NCBI GenBank assembly: GCA_020442235.1
Contig: JAGRKQ010000207.1
Coordinates: 2,546-8,802, forward strand
Direction of reading: 5' to 3'
Source of the DNA: Hyphomicrobiaceae bacterium
Lineage (GTDB): Bacteria; Pseudomonadota; Alphaproteobacteria; Rhizobiales; MH13
Length of the DNA stretch: 6,257 nucleotides
The notes below the pieces were generated by a model. The model was not told the origin of the DNA and ran no database searches. It saw only the letters and a program-made list of their open reading frames with translations. Position numbers and translations under genes: made by a program. Of this stretch, positions 1 to 4,955 are shown in pieces (position 1 is the stretch's first letter; each line of letters starts with the position of its first letter).

Positions 1-80
1 GCCAGATAGCGCTCTTCCAGCGCCGTGGAGAGGTCAATCGGCTCAATCGTGCCGGGATCGCGAATCGGGTTCTTTCCCAT
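1..80 (-). CDS. parC: DNA topoisomerase IV subunit A, N-terminal start only (partial)
   Basis: This is the first 26 codons of a gene that runs off the left edge. The translation starts MGKNPIRDPG and continues with IEPIDLSTALEERYL. An 'IEPVDLKAALEERYLAYALS' type opening is typical of alphaproteobacterial ParC, the DNA-cleaving A subunit of topoisomerase IV, which with ParE separates linked daughter chromosomes. The catalytic tyrosine and the DNA-gate domain lie outside the window. The ATG at 80-78 is the only sensible start: the 32 nt between the recO stop and this codon hold no other start codon in frame. The Shine-Dalgarno match is poor, with an AGAAGG only one base from the ATG. The gene follows recO on the same strand and may be read from the same transcript. 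GyrA has a related N-terminus, but this opening and the position after recO favour ParC. Confidence 0.82.
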   Translation of the reverse strand, partial: MGKNPIRDPGTIEPIDLSTALEERYL

Positions 81-112
81 GCCTTCTGCGATAGCGGAGG
101 GGCCATGTCCCC

Positions 113-838
113 TCAAGCATCGCCGCGTCCAAGACGGGCGCGGATCGTCATGCGGGTGTCCGGTTCGCCGACAAGACGCGGCTCCCAGACATGGCGGCGC
201 AGGAAATGGCCCGTCAGGGCGAGGCCGGCGGCAAGATCGGCGCGCTCCGCGCCCGCCCGGCTGTCCTTGAGAAAGGCCGGCAAGGCCAGAAGGCGTTCAA
301 GATAGGGCTCTGCGACCGCTTGGGTCACCGCCCGGCCGGTGTTGGGCGAAACATGCGTCAGCCCTTCGCTCATGCCGCTGACGGCGCAGCGCGCCACATC
401 GAGGCCGAAGCCCAGTTCTTCCAGAAGCCGAAGCTCCAGCCGCACCAGAAGGGCCAGCGCCAGTTCCTCGTCTTCCAGATGGTCGAGAAGGATGGTGGAC
501 GCGGTGAACAGCGCCGGGTGCGGATCGCGCTCCGGCAAGAGCCTCAGATGCGCGGCGAGCGTCTGCACGACATCGAGCCGCCAGGGCGCTTCGATCAGCT
601 CGGCGGCGCGCATCCGTTCGGCTTCCACCGCATAGGCGCCCAGATGATCCTCAAGCCGGGCCCGCCAGGAAAGAAGCACCGTATTGCCACACTGAAGCAG
701 CGGCCCGAAACGCCGTCCGCGCCCGCCCCGCACCAGGCCCAGATGGCGGCCATGTTCGGCCGTCATGGCCTCCACGATCAGACCGGATTCGCCGAACCGC
801 CGCGTGCCCAGAATGATGCCCCGGTCGGTCCAGTCCAT
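113..838 (-). CDS. recO: DNA repair protein RecO
   Basis: RecO acts with RecR (and RecF) to load RecA onto SSB-coated single-stranded DNA during gap repair, and it anneals complementary strands. The 241-residue product has the expected two-part layout. An N-terminal OB-fold (about residues 1-80) starts MDWTDRGIILGTRRFGES and includes the family pattern RGRHLGLVRGGR near residues 30-40. A helical C-terminal part follows, with LLPERDPHP at about 100-108, the LGFGLDVARCAVSG segment at about 142-155 and VSPNTGRAV at about 163-171. The CxxC zinc-finger cysteines of some RecO proteins are absent; Cys50 and Cys151 are the only cysteines. The length is normal for alphaproteobacterial RecO. The gene starts 6 nt after the era stop with only a weak ribosome binding site, which suggests translation coupled to era. 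The era-recO pair is also conserved in Escherichia coli. Confidence 0.95.
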   Translation of the reverse strand: MDWTDRGIILGTRRFGESGLIVEAMTAEHGRHLGLVRGGRGRRFGPLLQCGNTVLLSWRARLEDHLGAYAVEAERMRAAELIEAPWRLDVVQTLAAHLRLLPERDPHPALFTASTILLDHLEDEELALALLVRLELRLLEELGFGLDVARCAVSGMSEGLTHVSPNTGRAVTQAVAEPYLERLLALPAFLKDSRAGAERADLAAGLALTGHFLRRHVWEPRLVGEPDTRMTIRARLGRGDA

Positions 839-844
839 GGCGGC

Positions 845-1771
845 TCAGTCCGTTGGAAAGGCGATGCCGATTTCCCGGTAGCGGGCAGGATCGTCCGCCC
901 AGCCCTCACGCACCTTGACGAAGATGAAAAGGTGCACCGGCTGGCCGGCCGCTTCGGTGATCTCGCGCCGGGCCTGGGTGGAAATCCATTTCAGGGTCTG
1001 CCCCCCCTTGCCGATGACGATCTTCTTCTGGCTGTCGCGGGCGACATAGATGGTCTGTTCGACGCGGGCGGAACCGTCCTTGCGGGTCGTCCACTGCTCG
1101 GTTTCGACATGGGTCTCGTAGGGCAGTTCCTGATGCAGGCGCTCGAAGATCTTCTCGCGGGTGATTTCGGCGGCCAGAACCCGCAAGGGCGCGTCGGCGA
1201 CCTGATCTTCCGGGTAGAGCCACGGGCCGGGCGCAACGTGCGCGGCCAGATAGCGCATCAGGTCTTCGCTGCCGTCGCCTTCCAGCGCGGAGATCATGAA
1301 GGTCGCCTCGAAGCGGGCCATTGTGTTGAGTTCGCCCGCCAGCGCCAGAAGTGTGTCGCGGCGCACGAGGTCGATCTTGTTGAGGACGAGGATCTTCTTC
1401 TTGCCGATCCCGGAAAGCGGCGTCAGCTGCTCGCGCAGTTCATCGGTCAGCCCCTTGCGGGCATCGACCAGAAGCGCCACCGCATCGGCTTCGCGCGCCC
1501 CGCCCCAGGCGGTCTCCACCATGGCGCGGTCGAGACGCCGCTTCGGGCGGAAGAGGCCCGGTGTATCGACGAAAATGATCTGCGACGATCCATGCAGGGC
1601 GATGCCCCGCACCGTCGCGCGCGTCGTCTGCACCTTGTGGGAGACGATGGCGATCTTCTCCCCGACGAGGCGGTTGAGCAGCGTCGACTTGCCGGCATTG
1701 GTCGCGCCGATGAGTGCAATGAAGCCGCAGCGCGTCCCGGCGGTCTCCGGCGAGGTGTCTTCAGGGGCCAT
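845..1771 (-). CDS. era: GTPase Era, 30S ribosome assembly factor
   Basis: Era is a GTPase that binds the 3' end of 16S rRNA and takes part in late 30S maturation. All motifs are visible (numbering from the ATG at 1771, 308 residues): G1 GATNAGKS at 22-29, switch region with KVQTTR at about 46-51, G3 DTPG at 69-72, G4 NKID at 131-134, and G5 SAL at 161-163. A C-terminal type II KH RNA-binding domain carries the GKGG loop at 254-257 and the family pattern HLFIFVKVREGW near the end. Two starts are possible. GTG at 1774 overlaps the rnc stop by 4 nt. ATG at 1771 overlaps it by one base (TGATG). I chose ATG because the upstream GGAAG then has 7-nt spacing instead of 4. Either way translation is probably coupled to rnc, the partner gene in rRNA processing. 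Nothing in it looks degraded. Confidence 0.97.
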   Translation of the reverse strand: MAPEDTSPETAGTRCGFIALIGATNAGKSTLLNRLVGEKIAIVSHKVQTTRATVRGIALHGSSQIIFVDTPGLFRPKRRLDRAMVETAWGGAREADAVALLVDARKGLTDELREQLTPLSGIGKKKILVLNKIDLVRRDTLLALAGELNTMARFEATFMISALEGDGSEDLMRYLAAHVAPGPWLYPEDQVADAPLRVLAAEITREKIFERLHQELPYETHVETEQWTTRKDGSARVEQTIYVARDSQKKIVIGKGGQTLKWISTQARREITEAAGQPVHLFIFVKVREGWADDPARYREIGIAFPTD

Positions 1772-2472
1772 CACGAGGCTTCCGTTTCAAGGCGTTTGAG
1801 GAGCAGCGCCGCAGCGGCCTGCTGGCCGGCGCGCTTGGATGGGCCGCTGGCCCGTTCGGCCCGTCCCGTGCCGTCGCGCACCTCGATGTCGAAGACGGGC
1901 GCATGGTCCGGGCCGGAGCGGGAAACGATCGTATAGACGGGCGCGGCCAGTCCTCGCCCTTGATACCATTCCTGCAACCGCGTCTTGGGATCGCGCTGGA
2001 CGCTTGCGACTTCGGCAAGGCGGGTGTTCCAGTGACGCAGGATGAAGGCGCGCGCGGCTTCAAATCCGCCATCGCGGTAGAGCGCGGCAATCACCGATTC
2101 CATCATGTCGGCGAGGATCGCGGCACGGGCGCGGCTTGCCTTGCGCGCTTCCCCCTCGCCCCAATGGGCAAAGCGGCCAAGCCCGATCTCCTCGGCAATC
2201 GCCGCCAGCGTCTCGGCGCGAACAAGCGCATTGAGCCGCACGGCCAGATCGCCTTCCTCATCCTCCGGGAAAGCCTTGATGAGCGCATCGGCCACCACCA
2301 GGGACAGGACGCGATCACCGAGAAATTCCAGCCGCTGATAGGTCTTCTCCGGCGCCGGAGCGCCCGAAGGCAAGGCACTGGCGTGCGTCAACGCCCTGCG
2401 AAACAGCGCCTCGTCGCGGATGTCATGGCCCAGCAGTGCGGCAAGGCCCCTGCCCGGCGCCTCATCTGTCAT
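1771..2472 (-). CDS. rnc: Ribonuclease III
   Basis: RNase III cleaves double-stranded RNA, most notably the 16S and 23S rRNA precursors, as a Mg-dependent homodimer. The 233-residue product has the catalytic domain at about residues 8-150 and a dsRNA-binding domain at about 160-230. The signature RLEFLGDRVL (47-56) supplies acidic residues Glu49 and Asp53, and the second acidic cluster ILADMMESVIAALYRDGG supplies Asp122 and Glu125, matching the metal-binding set of the family. The C-terminal domain starts at DPKTRLQEW (161-169) and ends with the basic GPSKRAGQQAAAALLL helix region. The frame is open upstream to 2550, but that would add 26 low-complexity residues inside lepB. The ATG at 2472, four bases after the lepB TAA, gives MTDEAPGRGLAALLGH, the usual N-terminus. 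The ribosome binding site is weak, so coupling to lepB is likely. Confidence 0.97.
   Translation of the reverse strand: MTDEAPGRGLAALLGHDIRDEALFRRALTHASALPSGAPAPEKTYQRLEFLGDRVLSLVVADALIKAFPEDEEGDLAVRLNALVRAETLAAIAEEIGLGRFAHWGEGEARKASRARAAILADMMESVIAALYRDGGFEAARAFILRHWNTRLAEVASVQRDPKTRLQEWYQGRGLAAPVYTIVSRSGPDHAPVFDIEVRDGTGRAERASGPSKRAGQQAAAALLLKRLETEAS
1779..1783 (-). promoter_or_regulatory. Ribosome binding site of era, within the rnc 3' end
   Basis: On the minus strand this reads GGAAG. It lies 7 nt before the ATG at 1771 and 4 nt before the alternative GTG at 1774, so the spacing favours the ATG. It is embedded in the last codons of rnc, as expected for coupled translation. Confidence 0.5.
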
Positions 2473-2476
2473 CGGC

Positions 2477-3226
2477 TTACAGCAGCTTGAAGATGCGGCC
2501 GAAGCGGATCGAGCTCCAGTCGGACCGGGAGAAGAAGATGACGTCGGCACGGCCGATCAAATTCTCAAAGGGCACATAGCCGACCCGGTCGAGGAAACGG
2601 CTGTCCGTCGACTGGTCGCGGTTGTCGCCCATCATGAAGTAATGGCCTTCCGGCACCACATATTCGGCCGGGCGGCCATCCACGGCGAGGTCGGGCGGCG
2701 GCATGTTGTCGGCAAAGCCGTCATCGAGAAGATCAAGAACGTTGTAGCTGACGCCGTTGGGCAGCGTCTCGCGGAACTGGCGCACCGAACGACCGGACTG
2801 CTCATCGACGAAATCCTCGATGCGCTCGCGCACGACTTCCTGATCGTTGATGTAGACGACGCCGTCGACAATGCGGATGCGGTCTCCGGGCAGGCCGATC
2901 ACGCGCTTGATGTAGTCGGTCTCGCCATCGGCCGGCAGGCGGAAGACGATGATGTCGCCGCGCTCGGGCTGATCGCCGAGGATTCGTCCCTCGAACAGAT
3001 CCGGGCTGAACGGAAAGGAATACCGCGAATAGCCATAGGAGAACTTCGAGACGAGCACATAGTCGCCGATCAGAAGCGTGCCCAGCATCGAGCCGGAAGG
3101 GATCGAAAAGGGCTGGTAGAGGAAGGTGCGCACCACCACCGCAATCAGAAGCGCCTGCACAACGATGGAGACGATTTCGCCAAAGCCACCCTTGGCCCGC
3201 GTCTCGCTTGCCGTTTTCTCGCTCAC
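2477..3226 (-). CDS. lepB: Signal peptidase I
   Basis: This membrane-bound serine protease removes signal peptides from exported proteins on the periplasmic side of the inner membrane. The 249-residue product has a short charged cytoplasmic N-terminus, one membrane helix at about 17-33 (EIVSIVVQALLIAVVVR), and then the catalytic boxes. Box B IPSGSMLGTL carries the nucleophile Ser46, box D DYIKRVIGLPGD carries the general base Lys107, and box E GDNRDQSTDSR starts at Gly200. A loop of about 50 residues (about 133-186) separates boxes D and E, an insertion common in proteobacterial enzymes. There is one N-terminal membrane helix, not two as in E. coli LepB. One oddity is Gly49 where the family pattern usually has Pro or Ser after SMx. 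The start is a GTG, supported by GAGGTG 4 nt upstream. It follows acpS after 67 nt and is followed by rnc after 4 nt, the conserved lepB-rnc-era order. Confidence 0.97.
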   Translation of the reverse strand: MSEKTASETRAKGGFGEIVSIVVQALLIAVVVRTFLYQPFSIPSGSMLGTLLIGDYVLVSKFSYGYSRYSFPFSPDLFEGRILGDQPERGDIIVFRLPADGETDYIKRVIGLPGDRIRIVDGVVYINDQEVVRERIEDFVDEQSGRSVRQFRETLPNGVSYNVLDLLDDGFADNMPPPDLAVDGRPAEYVVPEGHYFMMGDNRDQSTDSRFLDRVGYVPFENLIGRADVIFFSRSDWSSIRFGRIFKLL

Positions 3227-3293
3227 AATTCACCTCGTTGATGTCGGCACTTCAAGCCTGATGCGTCTTAGCCGAGCAAACCGCCGGGGGCAA
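3227..3293 (-). other. Intergenic gap between acpS and lepB, longest in the window
   Basis: This 67-nt stretch is the only gap longer than about 35 nt. It holds the lepB ribosome binding site at its downstream end. I see no GC-rich hairpin followed by a T run, so no intrinsic terminator, and no clear -35/-10 pair. The best inverted repeat is a 5-bp TCGGC/GCCGA with a loop of about 20 nt, which is too weak to call. A promoter for a lepB-rnc-era-recO sub-operon could sit here or in the acpS 3' end, but the sequence does not demonstrate one. Confidence 0.4.
3231..3236 (-). promoter_or_regulatory. Ribosome binding site of lepB (decides the GTG start)
   Basis: The minus strand reads GAGGTG here, followed by AATT and the GTG start at 3226. 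It is one of the best Shine-Dalgarno matches in the window and supports the non-ATG start. It suggests that lepB initiates independently rather than by coupling. Confidence 0.7.
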
Positions 3294-3701
3294 TCAAAGA
3301 CCGCGCAGCGGCAGCGCTTCAATGATGACAACAGCCATCGACAGGGGGCCGTCATCGGTCATGGTGAGGTGGATGTGCGCCTGCATGCCTTCCGGCGTCA
3401 TCGCCTCAAGGCGGCGCGCAGCCCCTCCCGTCAGGATCAGGGTCGGCTGCCCGGATGGCCGATTTGTGACGCCCATGTCACGCCAGGCAACACCCTGGCG
3501 CATGCCGGTGCCGAGCGCCTTGGAACAGGCCTCCTTGGCGGCAAACCGCTTGGCAACGGTCGCCACGGGATTGGCCTTGCGGAAGGCGCGTTCGCGTTCG
3601 CGCGCCGTATAGACCCGGTCCAGAAACCGTTCGCCGAAACGCTCCAGCGTCTTCTCGATCCGCCGTGCATCGCAGATGTCGTTGCCGATGCCGAGGATCA
3701 C
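3294..3701 (-). CDS. acpS: Holo-[acyl-carrier-protein] synthase
   Basis: AcpS transfers the 4'-phosphopantetheine arm of coenzyme A to a serine of apo acyl carrier protein, which makes it competent for fatty acid synthesis. The 135-residue product has the typical AcpS length. The N-terminal metal-binding motif is [15 protein letters not shown] with Asp8, and the second motif is [16 protein letters not shown] with Glu57; these are the two acidic residues expected to hold Mg. [14 protein letters not shown] and the final VVIIEALP also match alphaproteobacterial AcpS. The frame is open upstream to 3908, but those residues lie inside the preceding gene and resemble no AcpS. The GTG at 3701 puts the conserved start (M)ILGIGND in place, has GGAGA 6 nt upstream, and overlaps the preceding TGA in a GTGA arrangement. 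In E. coli acpS lies after pdxJ, downstream of recO; here it precedes lepB. Confidence 0.95.
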   Translation of the reverse strand: MILGIGNDICDARRIEKTLERFGERFLDRVYTARERERAFRKANPVATVAKRFAAKEACSKALGTGMRQGVAWRDMGVTNRPSGQPTLILTGGAARRLEAMTPEGMQAHIHLTMTDDGPLSMAVVIIEALPLRGL

Positions 3702-4330
3702 TGGCCCTCTCCGGGGGTGTCGCGCCTGTCCTCGACCACGTCGCGGCGCAGTGCCTCGATGGCACGGATACGGGCCTTTTCCTCGCGCACATGCAGCCGG
3801 CGGGCCTGATAGCCGGACACCGCCCGCGAGACCAAACCATAGGAAAGGACCGCAGCAGCAAGGCCGAGCGGCAGCGATCCCAGCAGCATCGGCTCGAAGA
3901 CGGGCCACATGCGGTCAAAGAAGTGGTGCAGGCCGTTCAGCGAATAATCCGTCGGTGCATGCAGGACAGGCGCATTGTTGCCGCCGCCGAAAGCATGGCC
4001 CAGCATGAGCCGACCGGCTTCATAGGTTCCCGCCCAGATGAAGGGAAAGGTGATCGGATTGCCGATCGCCGTGCCGATCGCCGAAGCCAGAAGATTGCCC
4101 CCGATCACCATGGCGATGAGCGCGGCAAGGATGAAATGAAACCCGAGCAATGGCGTGAAACTGGCAAAAACGCCGGACGCCACACCAAGGCCGATGGCCG
4201 TTGGCGTTGCTGACAGCCTCAGAACTCGCTTCAAGTAATAGGCAGAAGACCTTGCAAAACTTGTTCTTGGCCACAGCGCGATGCGCATGCGCTCTGAAAG
4301 TCCTGGTCGTTCGCGGCGGCGAAACAGCAT
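3698..4330 (-). CDS. DUF2062 domain-containing inner-membrane protein, function unknown
   Basis: The 210-residue product is predicted from its hydrophobic pattern to be an inner-membrane protein. A basic N-terminus ([13 protein letters not shown]) precedes a hydrophobic core at about residues 44-110, followed by a loop rich in Gly, Asn and His (about 111-140), another hydrophobic segment at about 145-168 and a charged tail rich in Arg and Glu to the end. The core matches my memory of DUF2062: [24 protein letters not shown] at 42-65 (conserved 'P..iA.G.a.G.f....P..G') and [18 protein letters not shown] at 89-106 (conserved 'NP.T..p.y..ay..G'). No catalytic motif is recognisable and the role is unknown. 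The ATG at 4330 has TGAGG 7 nt upstream, overlapping the pyrE stop, and the 3' end overlaps acpS by 4 nt. This tight placement suggests a growth or envelope role, which is inference. Confidence 0.88.
   Translation of the reverse strand: MLFRRRERPGLSERMRIALWPRTSFARSSAYYLKRVLRLSATPTAIGLGVASGVFASFTPLLGFHFILAALIAMVIGGNLLASAIGTAIGNPITFPFIWAGTYEAGRLMLGHAFGGGNNAPVLHAPTDYSLNGLHHFFDRMWPVFEPMLLGSLPLGLAAAVLSYGLVSRAVSGYQARRLHVREEKARIRAIEALRRDVVEDRRDTPGEGQ
3708..3712 (-). promoter_or_regulatory. Ribosome binding site of acpS (decides the GTG start)
   Basis: The minus strand reads GGAGA with 6 nt to the GTG at 3701. It lies in the final codons of the DUF2062 gene and supports the short acpS start over the longer open frame. 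Confidence 0.6.
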
Positions 4331-4337
4331 GATCCGG

Positions 4338-4342
4338 CCTCA
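4338..4342 (-). promoter_or_regulatory. Ribosome binding site of the DUF2062 gene, overlapping the pyrE stop
   Basis: The minus strand reads TGAGG, where TGA is the pyrE stop codon. The spacing to the ATG at 4330 is 7 nt. Ribosomes ending pyrE would sit on this site, so coupled translation is likely. Confidence 0.55.
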
Positions 4343-4930
4343 GCTCAGCCCACGACTTCCCGGCTTGATGGCGGGTGTTGCGGCAAGTTCCGGCGGCAGC
4401 GCATCGGCCGGATAGGCCGGCACTTCATACTCGGCCAGAGCGATCAGCGGCACGCCGACATCGGCCTTGCCGGCGGAACGGTCAATGAGACAGCCGCAGG
4501 CGAGAACCTCCGCACCTGCCTCGCGCAGCGCGGCCACAGCCTCGCGCACGGAAAGGCCCGTCGTCACGATGTCTTCGACGATGACCACTTTGGCGCCCTT
4601 TTCCACCGAGAACCCGCGCCGCAGGCGAAAGCTGCCCTCCTCGCGCTCGACCCAAAGGAAACGCCCGCCCATCTGCCGCGCGGTTTCATAGGCCGGCACG
4701 ATGCCGCCCACCGCCGGACCGACGATCCAGTCGCAGGCTCCATAGCCTGCGGCGGCAAGCTTCTCGCCCAGCGCCTTGCAGAGACGGGCCGTCTTTTCCG
4801 GCGAGCGGTAGACAAGCGCCTTTTGCAGAAAGACGGGACTGTGCAGACCGCTCGACAGAACGAAATGGCCTTCGAGGATCGCATCCTCGGAGCGGAAGAT
4901 GTCGAGAACGTCGTCGCGCGAAAGGGTCAT
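4340..4930 (-). CDS. pyrE: Orotate phosphoribosyltransferase
   Basis: PyrE joins orotate with PRPP to give orotidine 5'-monophosphate, the fifth step of de novo UMP synthesis in the cytoplasm. The 196-residue product carries the type I phosphoribosyltransferase PRPP-binding motif [13 protein letters not shown] at about 115-127, with the acidic pair Glu119-Asp120. The orotate-side segment [19 protein letters not shown] lies at 21-39, and [18 protein letters not shown] at 67-84 forms the expected phosphate-contact loop region. From memory the sequence resembles the shorter 'Thermus-type' PyrE subfamily rather than the E. coli enzyme, which has about 213 residues. The C-terminus ends in a Pro- and Ala-rich tail ([19 protein letters not shown]). 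The ATG at 4930 has AAGGA 10 nt upstream, a little far but acceptable. The gene lies 25 nt after rsh and 9 nt before the DUF2062 gene. Confidence 0.96.
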   Translation of the reverse strand: MTLSRDDVLDIFRSEDAILEGHFVLSSGLHSPVFLQKALVYRSPEKTARLCKALGEKLAAAGYGACDWIVGPAVGGIVPAYETARQMGGRFLWVEREEGSFRLRRGFSVEKGAKVVIVEDIVTTGLSVREAVAALREAGAEVLACGCLIDRSAGKADVGVPLIALAEYEVPAYPADALPPELAATPAIKPGSRGLS

Positions 4931-4940
4931 CGAATGCCGG

Positions 4941-4945
4941 TCCTT
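4941..4945 (-). promoter_or_regulatory. Ribosome binding site of pyrE
   Basis: The minus strand reads AAGGA within AAAAGGA, 10 nt before the ATG at 4930, in the 25-nt gap after rsh. The 25 nt leave no room for a pyrimidine-sensing attenuator with leader peptide and terminator of the kind found before E. coli pyrE. Confidence 0.5.
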
Positions 4946-4955
4946 TTGGTCTTGT

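Noticed and set aside
81..112. Possible terminator or small hairpin (GGGG...CCCC) between recO and parC
   Set aside because: The stem is only about 4 bp and no T run follows, so it does not look like an intrinsic terminator.
191..1936. A 581-codon open frame on the plus strand, antisense to recO, era and the end of rnc
   Set aside because: It lies opposite three clearly recognisable conserved genes. Its translation is rich in Arg, Gly, Ala, His and Gln, with no recognisable domain. Long antisense frames are expected in GC-rich DNA where codon third positions strongly prefer G or C.
2473..2550. Extended N-terminus for RNase III, starting at 2550
   Set aside because: The extra 26 residues are low-complexity (Ser- and Ala-rich) and overlap the lepB 3' end. 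The ATG at 2472 sits four bases after the lepB stop and gives the family's usual N-terminus.
2420..3241. A 273-codon open frame on the plus strand, antisense to lepB
   Set aside because: It spans nearly all of lepB in the opposite direction. The lepB reading carries all catalytic boxes of signal peptidase I, while this frame matches no family I know.
3702..3908. Extended N-terminus for acpS, reaching up to 3908
   Set aside because: The added residues lie entirely within the DUF2062 gene, resemble no AcpS N-terminus, and the GTG at 3701 has a good ribosome binding site and gives the conserved start.
3126..4213. Plus-strand frames of 227 and 182 codons opposite acpS and the DUF2062 gene
   Set aside because: They are antisense shadows of conserved genes with motif-supported readings, and neither has a recognisable domain.
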